From contig NZ_LN879468.1 of the NCBI RefSeq assembly GCF_001403635.1, positions 496,001 to 560,000 of the forward strand: 64,000 nt of DNA. Reading direction: 5' to 3'. The notes below the pieces were generated by a model that was given only the letters and a program-made list of their open reading frames with translations, was not told the DNA's origin and searched no databases. Position numbers and translations under genes: made by a program. This DNA is from Clostridium massiliamazoniense. GTDB taxonomy: Bacteria; Bacillota; Clostridia; Clostridiales; Clostridiaceae. The stretch's first letter is position 1, and each line of letters opens with the position of its first letter. Positions 52,905 to 62,044 of the stretch are shown here, in pieces.

Positions 52905-54335
52905 ATGAAAAATTTATATAATAATCCGTTGAATTCTAGATATTCATCATCAGAAATGTCATATATTTTTTCTGATCATATGAAGTTTTCAACGTGGAGA
53001 AAGTTATGGGTAGCTTTAGCAGAGGGAGAAAAAGAATTAGATTTAAATATAAGTGAGAGACAAATAGAGCAGTTAAGAGCATACATAAATGATATAAATT
53101 ATGATGTAGCTGAAGCTAGGGAGAAAGAAGTAAGACATGATGTAATGAGTCATGTTTATGCTTATGGTAAACAGTGTCCTGAGGCAAAGGGGATAATACA
53201 TTTAGGGGCTACTAGTTGTTATGTTGGTGATAATACAGATATTATTGTTATGAAAGAAGCTCTAAGCTTAATTAAAAAGAAAATTGCTGTAGTATTAAAT
53301 AATTTAAAAAAATTTGCTTTAGAATATAAAGATATGCCAACTCTGGGATTTACACATTTTCAGCCTGCTCAGTTAACTACAGTAGGAAAAAGAGCTACTT
53401 TGTGGATGCAGGATTTAGTTATGGATATGGAAAATTTAGAATTTTTAATAAGTACGTTGAAACTTAGAGGCGTAAAAGGAACTACTGGTACACAAGCTAG
53501 CTTTATGAATTTATTTGAAGGTGACGAAGAAAAAGTGAAAACTTTAGATATTATAGTAGCAAAGAAGATGGGGTTTAATAAAAGTTATGCTGTCACTGGT
53601 CAAACATATCCTAGAAAATTAGATTCTATAGTTTTAAATACTTTATCTGAGATAGCACAAAGTGCCTATAAATTTTCCAATGACTTAAGATTACTTCAAA
53701 GTATGAAGGAAATAGAGGAGCCTTTTGAAAAAAGTCAGATAGGATCATCTGCTATGGCTTATAAAAGAAACCCTATGAGAAGCGAACGTATGGGATCATT
53801 AGCTAGATACGTATTGGTTGATGCTTTAAATCCTGCTATCACTGCAGCTACTCAATGGTTTGAAAGGACTTTAGATGACTCAGCTAATAAAAGAATTGCT
53901 ATGGCAGAAGGTTTTCTAGCTCTAGATGGTGTTTTAAACCTGTATATAAACATTTCTGAGGGAATGGTTGTTTATGATAAAGTTATTAAAGCACATGTAG
54001 AAAGTGAATTGCCTTTTATGGCTACCGAAAATATAATGATGGAATCTGTTAAACGTGGTGGTGATAGACAAGAACTTCATGAAATAATTCGTGAATATTC
54101 AATGGAAGCCACTAAAAGAGTTAAGGGTGAAGGATTATCAAATAATCTTATAGATAATATAATTAAGGATGAAAGATTTAAGTTATCTAAGGAAGAAATA
54201 TTAAAAATAATTGATCCTATAAAGTTTACAGGAAGAGCTTCTAGTCAAGTTGTTGAATTTATAGAAGAATATGTAAACAATATATTAGAAGAAAATGAAG
54301 AGGCTTTATCTATAAAAAGTGAAATAAACGTATAA
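52905..54335 (+). CDS. purB: Adenylosuccinate lyase
   Basis: A 476-residue purine enzyme converting SAICAR to AICAR and adenylosuccinate to AMP. The fumarase/aspartase-superfamily signature SSAMAYKRNPMRSE is present near residue 285, and LGATSCYVGDNTD near 105. GGAGGGG precedes the ATG. A PurBox-like pair lies 60-100 bp upstream. Confidence 0.95.
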   Translation: MKNLYNNPLNSRYSSSEMSYIFSDHMKFSTWRKLWVALAEGEKELDLNISERQIEQLRAYINDINYDVAEAREKEVRHDVMSHVYAYGKQCPEAKGIIHLGATSCYVGDNTDIIVMKEALSLIKKKIAVVLNNLKKFALEYKDMPTLGFTHFQPAQLTTVGKRATLWMQDLVMDMENLEFLISTLKLRGVKGTTGTQASFMNLFEGDEEKVKTLDIIVAKKMGFNKSYAVTGQTYPRKLDSIVLNTLSEIAQSAYKFSNDLRLLQSMKEIEEPFEKSQIGSSAMAYKRNPMRSERMGSLARYVLVDALNPAITAATQWFERTLDDSANKRIAMAEGFLALDGVLNLYINISEGMVVYDKVIKAHVESELPFMATENIMMESVKRGGDRQELHEIIREYSMEATKRVKGEGLSNNLIDNIIKDERFKLSKEEILKIIDPIKFTGRASSQVVEFIEEYVNNILEENEEALSIKSEINV

Positions 54336-54376
54336 AAAAATTTTTTCATAAAAAACTACTATTGAGGTGATTTTTT

Positions 54377-54502
54377 ATGAAGTTGACTATTAAGTCTGTA
54401 GAACGAGATAATGAGAATAAAATAATAAGTTATACATTATCAAACGGTAAAACCATTTCTGTTTCTGAATATGAAAATATGGTAAAAAATAGAGAAATAT
54501 AA
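54377..54502 (+). CDS. Small DUF3892-like protein
   Basis: A 41-residue ORF (KLTIKSVERDNENKIISYTL...VSEYENMVKN) with GAGGTG upstream and its own terminator. The pattern resembles the N terminus of DUF3892-type small proteins. Function unknown. Confidence 0.6.
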   Translation: MKLTIKSVERDNENKIISYTLSNGKTISVSEYENMVKNREI

Positions 54503-54508
54503 TATTAG

Positions 54509-54554
54509 AAAATAGGAATTGTATAAATAGAATTTATATGATTCCTATTTTTTA
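54509..54554 (+). terminator. Terminator behind the small ORF at 54377
   Basis: AAATAGGAAT (54510-54519) and ATTCCTATTT (54541-54550) with TTTTTA following. Confidence 0.85.
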
Positions 54555-54635
54555 TACTATAAATATTTTTTTGTGTAAATTTTCTTAAAAAATCAATGTT
54601 AATAAAATAATTTAATAATAGCAATACATTATATT

Positions 54636-54654
54636 GTAATACTTAATGTATTAC
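54636..54654. promoter_or_regulatory. GTAATAC-N5-GTATTAC operator-like site
   Basis: A perfect 7-bp inverted repeat with 5-bp centre. The same 7-mer with the same 12-bp periodicity recurs at 57908-57952 in front of the RHH-coiled-coil gene, so this is a probable second target of that protein. Confidence 0.6.
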
Positions 54655-54680
54655 TATTTAAAGATAGAAAGGTGAGGTAT

Positions 54681-54814
54681 AATAGATGTTGTTAGAAGTT
54701 TTATAAAGCTATAAAATAAAATGTTTTCAAAAAAATATAGTAATACCAATTGAAACTTTGGATATTGATGAAAAAAACTATTTTATTTAATATTTGTTTA
54801 TCACAACATCTATT
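54681..54814 (+). ncRNA. Rod-like small RNA candidate
   Basis: A TATAAT box (54678-54683) precedes or overlaps a 12-bp perfect closing stem (AATAGATGTTGT 54681-54692, ACAACATCTATT 54803-54814). Inside, AAATAAAAT (54714-54722) pairs with ATTTTATTT (54780-54788), then weaker pairs (TACCAA/TTTGGA) to the tip. The outline of stem, open middle and upper stem resembles 6S-type RNAs but it is shorter. No T-tract terminator follows. Identity uncertain. Confidence 0.45.
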
Positions 54815-55037
54815 TATCATAAGTGAAAATAATTAAAAATTTGCAATTTATATAACTACATCTAATTGAATGTCTTTTATATTTGAGTTGCTTGGTAAAA
54901 ATACTTACAACGATTTTAATAAAAAAATGAATTTGAAAATTGAGAGAAGGTAATTTTGGTAATTCGTTAAAGTTTTAAATTTTATTTTTCTGCATATGAG
55001 TGTTGTGAATTAGAAAGGTATATGGGTTGGGTGTGAT

Positions 55038-55083
55038 AAGATTAAATCGTTAAGTGGTTATGGGGGTTAAAGGATTTAATCTT
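55038..55083. repeat. 11-bp inverted repeat upstream of the recombinase
   Basis: AAGATTAAATC (55038-55048) and GATTTAATCTT (55073-55083) are perfect arms with a 24-nt centre containing TATGGGGGTTAA. Confidence 0.65.
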
Positions 55084-55088
55084 TATAT

Positions 55089-55118
55089 AATTTCGTTAAA
55101 TTGTTATTTAACGAAATT
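55089..55118. repeat. Palindrome with 11-6-11 layout before the recombinase promoter
   Basis: Arms AATTTCGTTAAAT and ATTTAACGAAATT are perfect. Read as recombinase half-sites this gives 11 bp (55090-55100), 6-bp centre TTGTTA (55101-55106), 11 bp (55107-55117), the spacing of Xer/dif sites. Single half-sites (TTCGTTAAA) recur at 54964 and, partly, at ~55046 and ~55118. It may be an operator or a crossover site. Confidence 0.6.
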
Positions 55119-55120
55119 CG

Positions 55121-55148
55121 TTGTTAACAATGAAAAGTGTGGTATAAT
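55121..55148 (+). promoter_or_regulatory. Promoter of the HTH-recombinase
   Basis: TTGTTA (55121-55126), 16-bp spacer, TATAAT (55143-55148), right after the palindrome. Confidence 0.6.
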
Positions 55149-55182
55149 ATAGTTATATCAATGTATTTAGGAGAAAAAGTAT

Positions 55183-56559
55183 ATGAAAGATACAACGAAA
55201 AAATATAAATATAAAAACTTCGTTTATACCGAAGAAATAAAAAAACTTTTAAATGTTGAGTTAAGTAAAAAAGATAAGGAAAAATTAAAAAAAATATATA
55301 ATAATTATAAAGCTGAAAATAATAATAGAAATTACGAATATATAATAAAAGATATTTATATACTTTTAGAAAAACAAAAATTAAACACTAAAGATCTCGC
55401 TGATATATACAAAGTGAATATTAGAACAGTTCAAATTTGGCTAAAAGAATTAGGGCTTAATAGAAGTAAATCTAAAGCTAAAAAAAATTCTAAAAGCAAC
55501 AGGAATACGGAAAATAATTTCGAAACAATAACTGAGGATAATTTCTTTTTTAATAGTAATGATAAAAATAATGATTTTTTTGGAAATAAAAATTTAAACT
55601 TAGTTATCAAAGGACCTGAATCTCTAACGGATTTCTTGAGTTATTTGGAAACAATAAAAGGTAAATCTCCAAATACGATAATTGGATACAGAACTGATTT
55701 GATATTGTTTTTCAAATTTCTAAAAGCTTATAAAAGAGGGTTGCCTAAAGGTGTTGAACTTTTAGAATTAGATATAAGTGATTTGGATGATAATTTTGTA
55801 AAAGAAGTGCAACTTAGAGATTTATATGCCTTTTTAAGTTATGTTGAGCAGGTTAGGGATAATGGTAATTATGCCAAATCAAGAAAAGTTGCTGCTTTGA
55901 AATCTTATTTTAAGTTTCTTCAAAATAAAATAAAAATAATAAAAGAAAATCCAACTGCAGATTTAGAGACTCCTAAAATTGAAAAGAGAAACCCTATATA
56001 TTTAACCTTAGAAGAAAGTATTAAACTACTTGATAATATGGATAAAGATAATAAAAATTATAAAAGGGATTACTGTATTTTAGTTTTATTCTTGAATTGC
56101 GGAATGAGATTATCGGAACTTTGCAACATAAAAATAAGCAAATTCAGAGGAGATACATTATCTATTGTAGGGAAAGGTGATAAAGAAAGAGTTGTATATT
56201 TGAATAAACTTTGCATAAAAGCGTTAGATGAATATTTAAAATTTAGAGAAGGGCTCAATATACCTGATGAATATAAGGATTTTATGTTTATATCTTCAAG
56301 AAATAGACCGATTAATAAAAGAACTGTAGAATTGATGGTTAAAAAGTATACTACACAAGTTGGGCTTGGAACAAAGTATACACCACATAAATTAAGGCAC
56401 ACTGCTGCGACTTTGATGTATAAGCATGGGGAGGTAGATATACGTAGTATACAAAGTGTTTTAGGTCATGAAAATATATCTACAACACAAATATATACCC
56501 ATGTTGATGATGATGATTTAAGGGAGGCAGTTAATAAAAACCCTCTATCTAATATATAA
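55183..56559 (+). CDS. Tyrosine recombinase with an N-terminal helix-turn-helix (Xer-like)
   Basis: A 458-residue protein: an N-terminal HTH-like region (~60-95, LNTKDLADIYKVNIRTVQIWLKEL, shown in part: the turn is YKVNIRTVQ), an Asn/Lys-rich linker, a SAM-like core-binding domain (~145-250) and a catalytic domain (~265-450) with GMRLSEL, GKGDKER, HKLRHTA, GHENIS and Tyr in TQIYTH. The catalytic set is complete. About 150 residues longer than XerC/XerD. It may be a chromosomal Xer-like enzyme or a regulator; a shared terminator separates it from the minus-strand genes. Confidence 0.85.
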   Translation: MKDTTKKYKYKNFVYTEEIKKLLNVELSKKDKEKLKKIYNNYKAENNNRNYEYIIKDIYILLEKQKLNTKDLADIYKVNIRTVQIWLKELGLNRSKSKAKKNSKSNRNTENNFETITEDNFFFNSNDKNNDFFGNKNLNLVIKGPESLTDFLSYLETIKGKSPNTIIGYRTDLILFFKFLKAYKRGLPKGVELLELDISDLDDNFVKEVQLRDLYAFLSYVEQVRDNGNYAKSRKVAALKSYFKFLQNKIKIIKENPTADLETPKIEKRNPIYLTLEESIKLLDNMDKDNKNYKRDYCILVLFLNCGMRLSELCNIKISKFRGDTLSIVGKGDKERVVYLNKLCIKALDEYLKFREGLNIPDEYKDFMFISSRNRPINKRTVELMVKKYTTQVGLGTKYTPHKLRHTAATLMYKHGEVDIRSIQSVLGHENISTTQIYTHVDDDDLREAVNKNPLSNI

Positions 56560-56592
56560 AAATAGAGTAGGTCTCCCCTACTCTATTTTTTC
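56559..56592. terminator. Bidirectional terminator
   Basis: AAAATAGAGTAG and CTACTCTATTTT around GTCTCCC-type loop, with T's on both strands; it overlaps the end of the minus gene. Confidence 0.88.
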
Positions 56593-56960
56593 TTTATTCT
56601 TCTAAGACCAGGAGCTAACTCTTCTGTATTTTCTTCTAAGAATAAATCATCATTAAAATCCATATCTTCTAAGTATTCTATATGTTCGAAGGCATCTTCG
56701 TATTCTAAATTATAATCTTCTAGTTTTACTCCCCAATCACTTTCCTCTTTTTCTAACACTAGATTATCTAAAGTAAAATTAGAATCTGTTAATTGACTTT
56801 CTAGAAAAGCATTCTCTTCTTCTTTTTTAGCTATACTATCTATATTTATTGCTTTAATATCTATACCTTCCATCTCTAGGCATTTGCCACAGTTATTGCA
56901 AGGTTTCCCTCCGATTATATCGCAAATATCATCTTCATTAATAATATGCATGTTATTCAT
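56583..56960 (-). CDS. Small acidic protein with a CxxCxxC motif
   Basis: A 125-residue, very acidic protein with an N-terminal CNNCGKC motif, possibly a metal site, and an acidic tail. It follows the RHH-coiled-coil gene (48-bp gap) and is probably co-transcribed. No family is recognised. Confidence 0.6.
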   Translation of the reverse strand: MNNMHIINEDDICDIIGGKPCNNCGKCLEMEGIDIKAINIDSIAKKEEENAFLESQLTDSNFTLDNLVLEKEESDWGVKLEDYNLEYEDAFEHIEYLEDMDFNDDLFLEENTEELAPGLRRIKKK

Positions 56961-57008
56961 TCCTTTCTTAAATGGTGCTTTATATTATAACAAATAAAAC
57001 TAGTAATG

Positions 57009-57890
57009 TTAACTCCTATTTTCTAATGTTTTTATTTTAAATTCTAATTCTTTTATTTCTAAATTATGCTCTCTTTTTAAGAGGTTTATACGCTCTTCTA
57101 ATTCGTTTTTGTATCTTTCAGAATACTTACCTTCTAAAATATTCAATTCCGTCTTATGGTCGCTTCTAAGTCTTTCTATAAGTAATTGATATGATTTTTT
57201 CTCTTCTAATAAATCTTCGATTCTTTTTTCATTTATTAATAATTCTTTTTTTACATTACTTATATTTTTCCTTTCTTCCTCTAATTCTCTATTTAATTGA
57301 TTTGTTTTATTTTTTTCTTCTAACAAATCTTCTTTAACTTTTAATAAAGATTCGTCTATTTTTTCTTGGTCTGATATTTTTTTTTCTAGTTTTTGAACTT
57401 TCTTTTTCAATTCTTCTGATAAATCAAAATTTCTATTAGCTAATTGAGTTAAAGTGCTTTTACTTTCTTCTAAATTTTCTAATTCCTCTTTATATTTTTT
57501 TTGTTCTCCAAGTAATTCTTTGATTTTTTCTTTCAACATTTGTTCTTCTTTTTGTTTTATTTCCAATTTTTCTTTCAAAGTTAAAAGAGCCTCATCTTTT
57601 GATTCTAATTTTTTCACAAAAGATTCTTTCGCTCTATTTTCAGCATCTTCACTTAATTGTAATGATGTTACAAAAAGTCTATTTATTTTATTTATATAAT
57701 CTTGAAAACTTTCTATTTCTAATTGACGTGTTACTAATGTGCTTTTAGATTGTTCTGTTTCATAAAGGTTTATAAGAGCATCTAAACATTGCCCTTGGTT
57801 TCCGAATTCTGATGCAGCTATTTCTTTAAATTTGGAAAACGTATCTTCATCTACTCTGAAGGATTTTACTTTTAATTCTTTATTGTTCAT
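57009..57890 (-). CDS. RHH-type DNA-binding protein with a long coiled coil (KfrA-like architecture)
   Basis: A 293-residue protein: residues ~1-50 (KVKSFRVDEDTFSKFKEIAASEF..) fit a ribbon-helix-helix DNA-binding fold, and the rest is a heptad-rich coiled coil (~60-290). Similar layouts occur in KfrA-type plasmid proteins and some nucleoid-structuring proteins. It is preceded by paired GTATTAC operators, so autoregulation is likely. Confidence 0.7.
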   Translation of the reverse strand: MNNKELKVKSFRVDEDTFSKFKEIAASEFGNQGQCLDALINLYETEQSKSTLVTRQLEIESFQDYINKINRLFVTSLQLSEDAENRAKESFVKKLESKDEALLTLKEKLEIKQKEEQMLKEKIKELLGEQKKYKEELENLEESKSTLTQLANRNFDLSEELKKKVQKLEKKISDQEKIDESLLKVKEDLLEEKNKTNQLNRELEEERKNISNVKKELLINEKRIEDLLEEKKSYQLLIERLRSDHKTELNILEGKYSERYKNELEERINLLKREHNLEIKELEFKIKTLENRS

Positions 57891-57907
57891 AACCTTCTCC
57901 TTATTTA

Positions 57908-57952
57908 GTATTACAGTAAGTATTACCAGGTAAAGTAATACTTATTGTAATA
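57908..57952. promoter_or_regulatory. Operator array of the RHH-coiled-coil gene
   Basis: GTATTAC at 57908 and 57920 in direct orientation and GTAATAC/GTAATAT at 57935 and 57947 in inverse orientation. Within each pair the starts are 12 bp apart, as at 54636/54648. The whole is an 18-bp inverted repeat (57909-57926 and 57935-57952) with one mismatch. Confidence 0.7.
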
Positions 57953-58032
57953 TAATAATAACATTACCAGATTAGAGTTGTCAAATAAAGGATTTTGATA
58001 TTGTATATAATTATTATGATTTTTATAAAGAA

Positions 58033-58044
58033 GAACGTATGTTT
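58033..58044. promoter_or_regulatory. SOS box of lexA
   Basis: GAACGTATGTTT fits the GAAC-N4-GTTY LexA site of Firmicutes, 57 bp before the start. Confidence 0.8.
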
Positions 58045-58100
58045 GATATAAGCTCATACTTATGATATAATGAGTACAATAATATTATGAGGTGTGTATT

Positions 58101-58706
58101 ATGGCAGATCAAATTACTCAAAAACAAAAAGAGGTTTATGACTTCTTACTAAAATATACTAATGATAAAGGGTACCCGCCTTCAGTTAGAGAAATATGTG
58201 AAGCAGTTTCATTAAAATCAACATCTACTGTACATGGGCACTTAAAAAGATTAGAAAAAAAGGGGTATATATATAGAGATCCTACTAAACCACGAGCACT
58301 AGAGATTGTAGAATTATCAAATAAGAAAGAAATGATTTCAATACCAATAGTAGGTCAAATTACAGCGGGAGAACCTGTCTTAGCTGTTGAAAATATAGAA
58401 GATAATTTTCAATTGCCTATAGATTATGTCAAGCATAATAAAGACTTATTTATGTTGAAAGTTTCTGGTGAAAGTATGATTGAAGCTGGAATTTTAGATG
58501 GTGATCTAGCTATAATAGAAAAATGTACTACTGCAATAAACGGAGAAATAGTTGTTGCTATGATTGGTGAAGAAGCTACTATAAAAAGATTTTTTAAAGA
58601 AAAAAATCAATATAGACTTCAACCAGAAAATAGAAACATGAAACCTATAATAGTTAAGGAATGTTCTATTTTAGGAAAATTAGTTGGTATTTATAGAAAT
58701 TATTAA
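58101..58706 (+). CDS. lexA: LexA repressor
   Basis: A 201-residue SOS repressor. An N-terminal winged HTH ([23 protein letters not shown] region), the self-cleavage site ITAGEPV, catalytic Ser in VSGESM and Lys in ATIKRF are present. It is autoregulated through the box at 58033. ATG 58101 is chosen because GAGGTG lies upstream and GTG 58092 is on the site itself. Confidence 0.95.
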   Translation: MADQITQKQKEVYDFLLKYTNDKGYPPSVREICEAVSLKSTSTVHGHLKRLEKKGYIYRDPTKPRALEIVELSNKKEMISIPIVGQITAGEPVLAVENIEDNFQLPIDYVKHNKDLFMLKVSGESMIEAGILDGDLAIIEKCTTAINGEIVVAMIGEEATIKRFFKEKNQYRLQPENRNMKPIIVKECSILGKLVGIYRNY

Positions 58707-58707
58707 A

Positions 58708-58762
58708 AAAAATGACTGCATTAAAATAGGATATATTCTATTTTAAGACAGTCATTTTTTTA
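58708..58762. terminator. Bidirectional terminator between lexA and the polysaccharide operon
   Basis: AAAAATGACTG and CAGTCATTTTT arms, with an inner AAAATAG/CTATTTT hairpin; overlaps the stop of the minus gene. Confidence 0.88.
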
Positions 58763-59830
58763 TTTATTGTACCAATTTTTTATTATTTCTTTGCTTTCAT
58801 TGCAAGGATAATACCAATGATCAGTATTATTATTGCCTATAGCAAATACAGAAAATCCTAAAATCCAATCTTTTTTTGAAAATACCTCTTCATAAGCTTT
58901 AAAACAATTTGCTTGTTCAGTGTCATTAACGGTATTAGAAATATTTTCATTCCATGGTTCTATAGCAGCACCAGCCTTTTTAGGAAAACCTAATTCACCA
59001 AAAAATATTGGCTTATTCCATTTTTTATGAAGTTCATATAGTTGTTTTACAACATCCTGTTCTCTATTATACCTAGTGGTAGAATATAAATCATTTTTCA
59101 GTTGCTCTACAGTGTTATATTCATTATTAGAAAGTTCAAAATAAGCAGCAACACTTATGAAATCTACTCTTGATAAGGTTTCATTATTTAATACATCATC
59201 AAAATTTTTATAACTATTTCTATCCCACTTAGCTGTATACCACCAAGAAACTTTATATGTTATAAACCCTTTAAAATTTTTTCTTATATAAGCTATTATA
59301 TTATCCCAATAAGTAGAATAAGAATATAAATTAACAAAATTAGATGCTATATTAATAGCAAAAACGTTATATGGAATTGCTACTTTATTTAAAATTGGTT
59401 TAATAACATTATCTTCCCAATTTTCAAAAAATAATTTTTTATCAGTTGGATTAAAATTAGTTTCATATTTAGAACCGTTATCAATCCAGGGATATGGTTC
59501 TAAAATAATTTTAACATTAGTCCCCTTTAGCTCCTTTATTAACTCTATAGCCCTATCTAAACTCCAATTCTCAATTTCTACTTCATTAGAATTCAAAGTC
59601 TTTATATTTACAACTATAGGTATATTTATTGTATTTAAATTCATAGATTTTATATCATTTAAAGCTTGAGGGATTGTATAGTCTGTAGCTAAATCTCCAG
59701 ATTTTAAATCTCTATATTGATTTATACTTCCATAACTAGAGTTTTTTTTATTGATATAGGTAAAACCTAAGAAGAAAGTTATCACAATAATTATTATAAT
59801 AGAAGCTATAGCAATTATTTTTTTTATCAT
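58760..59830 (-). CDS. Membrane-anchored glycoside hydrolase-like protein of the exopolysaccharide operon
   Basis: A 356-residue protein with an N-terminal transmembrane anchor (~2-24) and a TIM-barrel catalytic part. EPYPWID and FFGELGFPKKAG contain candidate acid/base and nucleophile Glu residues, as in GH5/GH113-like beta-glycanases. In cellulose operons a hydrolase (BcsZ/CcsZ) trims the polymer; this is the likely counterpart. ATG 59830 follows AAAGGAG. It is the last gene of the operon. Confidence 0.75.
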   Translation of the reverse strand: MIKKIIAIASIIIIIVITFFLGFTYINKKNSSYGSINQYRDLKSGDLATDYTIPQALNDIKSMNLNTINIPIVVNIKTLNSNEVEIENWSLDRAIELIKELKGTNVKIILEPYPWIDNGSKYETNFNPTDKKLFFENWEDNVIKPILNKVAIPYNVFAINIASNFVNLYSYSTYWDNIIAYIRKNFKGFITYKVSWWYTAKWDRNSYKNFDDVLNNETLSRVDFISVAAYFELSNNEYNTVEQLKNDLYSTTRYNREQDVVKQLYELHKKWNKPIFFGELGFPKKAGAAIEPWNENISNTVNDTEQANCFKAYEEVFSKKDWILGFSVFAIGNNNTDHWYYPCNESKEIIKNWYNK

Positions 59831-59898
59831 AGTTTCTCCTTTCAATGATTAAAGCTATATTACAGTCTATTAAGATTATAATATAGCTTTAAAACTTT

Positions 59899-62022
59899 TT
59901 ATTTATATTTCTTGAATTTTTTCCTAAATAATAATCCGATTATAATAAATATTATAATTAACATTATTATAAAAACAACTATAGACATATTTATATTATA
60001 TTTTTTAGTTTTATTAGCCTCTATTTTATCTTGAGGTAAATCAAAACTATAATTAATTACATTTCCATCATTATCTAAAATTGAAACATTATCTTTAAGC
60101 TTATATATATCTTTAGAGTTATTTAAAATGTCGCTAGCAAGATTTAAATCCTCTTCTTTAGGACTTGAGATGACTAATAATCCCTTAGAAGAATTAAATG
60201 GTGATTTTAATAATTGTAATGTAGTTATATTTTCACTGTAATTAGGTAATAATTGAATCTTAGGATTATTTAATTCATATCCAGTAAAGTCCTTATTAAA
60301 CTTAAGATATAAAGAATTATTTATATCTTTTATTGCAGTATTATTAGCTGGAGTGCCTAACATTATTATATTATAATTACTCATAGAATTATTAAAATTA
60401 TTAGCTGTAATAACTTTGATATTTCCGTTATTATACTTAGAATACCTTCCAATATAAGACATAATATTTGCTGCAATAGTTAAATTATTATTACTTAAGT
60501 CATTAGGTAATACAAATAATATATTATTAAGCTTGTTATTCTCCACAAATGGATAAGGATAATTATTGAAACTATAATAATCTCTATTACTAGTTGGTAA
60601 ACTTACATAAGATTCATTAGAGATAAAAGCCCATGGATTTTTATCGTCTCTTGCTGTGCATTCTTTAGCATTTATAGCTAAATTGAACTCTATTCTAACA
60701 TTATAGTTATTACTTTGAGTTATATCCTTAGGAATACTAAAGGTAACAGAATCATTATCAGCATTTGCTTCTGTTAAATTTTTACTCCCTATAGGGATAT
60801 TATTAATATAAGCAGTTATAAGTGAACGATTAAAATCTAAATCTTTAGCATATCTAAATTTCAAATTAAGTGTAGCTCCATTTTGAACTAATTTATTTGG
60901 AGGAATTGAAAAATTATAATTAGCAGTTTGAAGTAAAGGCCCTCTTAAAATTACATTTCCATAACCCAAATCTTTAAAGCTTAATAAATCTCCTTCTTTA
61001 GAGTCATTTTGTATATCATCAACATTTAAAGAACTATTTATAAAAATACTGTTTTGATTAGCTTGTTCTAATAATGTTGGATTATATAAAAATTTTACTG
61101 CTTCATTAATCGTTGAATCACTCCCTATAATAAGTAGTATATTATAGTTAGGGCTAACTGGATTAGCTATATTTTTTATTAATGTTTCATTTTTAATAGC
61201 TTCAAGCTCTTCTTTAGTTAATAAAGAACTTATGTCCGTAGGTAAATTATTTTCATTAGCAATAAATATAATGTTTTTATTTTTAAAATCATCTATAGAA
61301 TCATACGTAGTAAAATTAACTTTAGTGTTAGCATCCCCTCCATAATTTCCCAAATAACTGCTTAATTCCATAGCAGCTGAAAGAGTACTAGAAGTCGGAT
61401 TTTTAGGGGTAACAACATTAATAGTACTATTAAGTATAGTATTATCTATAAATGGATAAGGAAATTCATTTAAATTAAATCTTGAGCCTTTATTACTATA
61501 ATTTAAATGAACATAAGAATCCTTGCTAAATTCTATCCAGTTTGCTGTGTTTGAGTCATCTGCACATAAATCATTACTTATTCTTCTATGTGTTTCAATG
61601 GTTATTATATTATCTCCAGATTTAAGTAATTCACCTCTTATTGGAACTTTTATTTGTTCATTATAATTATTTTTTCCTGCCAATCTAATAGAATATATAC
61701 TTATTCCATTTACTTGAACTGTTAATGTTGATTGATCACTAAGAGTTAATTGGCTCTGAGTAAAAATAAGGTTTAGAAATGAATCCTTAGGCTTCCAATT
61801 TTTTTGAATATAAAAAGAAAAACTTTGTGATCTAGCTACTCCTACAGATTTTAAATCATTATTAAACATAAAATTTATAGAATTAAAATTTTGATTAGCA
61901 TTAGTAGGAGTTTGAATATCCTTTGTTGGCATAGGTTCAGCATAGGCCTTTTCCGATGAAAAAAGTGTTATAGATGAAAATGTAATAATAAGTGATACTA
62001 TAATTAAAATAAATTTCTTCAT
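59899..62022 (-). CDS. BcsB-like cellulose synthase regulatory subunit
   Basis: A 707-residue protein: an N-terminal signal peptide, a large extracytoplasmic body of repeated carbohydrate-binding-like and Rossmann-like domains (e.g. KSVGVARSQSFSFYIQK, WIEFSKDSYVHLNYS, and a second copy LRGPLLQTANYNFSIPP...), and a single C-terminal transmembrane helix with basic tail. This is the BcsB outline: domain pairs on the outside and a membrane tail that contacts the synthase. It lies between the hydrolase and GT2 genes. Confidence 0.82.
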   Translation of the reverse strand: MKKFILIIVSLIITFSSITLFSSEKAYAEPMPTKDIQTPTNANQNFNSINFMFNNDLKSVGVARSQSFSFYIQKNWKPKDSFLNLIFTQSQLTLSDQSTLTVQVNGISIYSIRLAGKNNYNEQIKVPIRGELLKSGDNIITIETHRRISNDLCADDSNTANWIEFSKDSYVHLNYSNKGSRFNLNEFPYPFIDNTILNSTINVVTPKNPTSSTLSAAMELSSYLGNYGGDANTKVNFTTYDSIDDFKNKNIIFIANENNLPTDISSLLTKEELEAIKNETLIKNIANPVSPNYNILLIIGSDSTINEAVKFLYNPTLLEQANQNSIFINSSLNVDDIQNDSKEGDLLSFKDLGYGNVILRGPLLQTANYNFSIPPNKLVQNGATLNLKFRYAKDLDFNRSLITAYINNIPIGSKNLTEANADNDSVTFSIPKDITQSNNYNVRIEFNLAINAKECTARDDKNPWAFISNESYVSLPTSNRDYYSFNNYPYPFVENNKLNNILFVLPNDLSNNNLTIAANIMSYIGRYSKYNNGNIKVITANNFNNSMSNYNIIMLGTPANNTAIKDINNSLYLKFNKDFTGYELNNPKIQLLPNYSENITTLQLLKSPFNSSKGLLVISSPKEEDLNLASDILNNSKDIYKLKDNVSILDNDGNVINYSFDLPQDKIEANKTKKYNINMSIVVFIIMLIIIFIIIGLLFRKKFKKYK

Positions 62023-62044
62023 ATTACTCTTGTCTAACCTTTCA

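Noticed and set aside
57454-57699. Plus-strand ORF inside the coiled-coil gene
   Set aside because: A low-complexity shadow (Ser/Phe-rich) of the Glu/Lys-rich coiled-coil coding strand.
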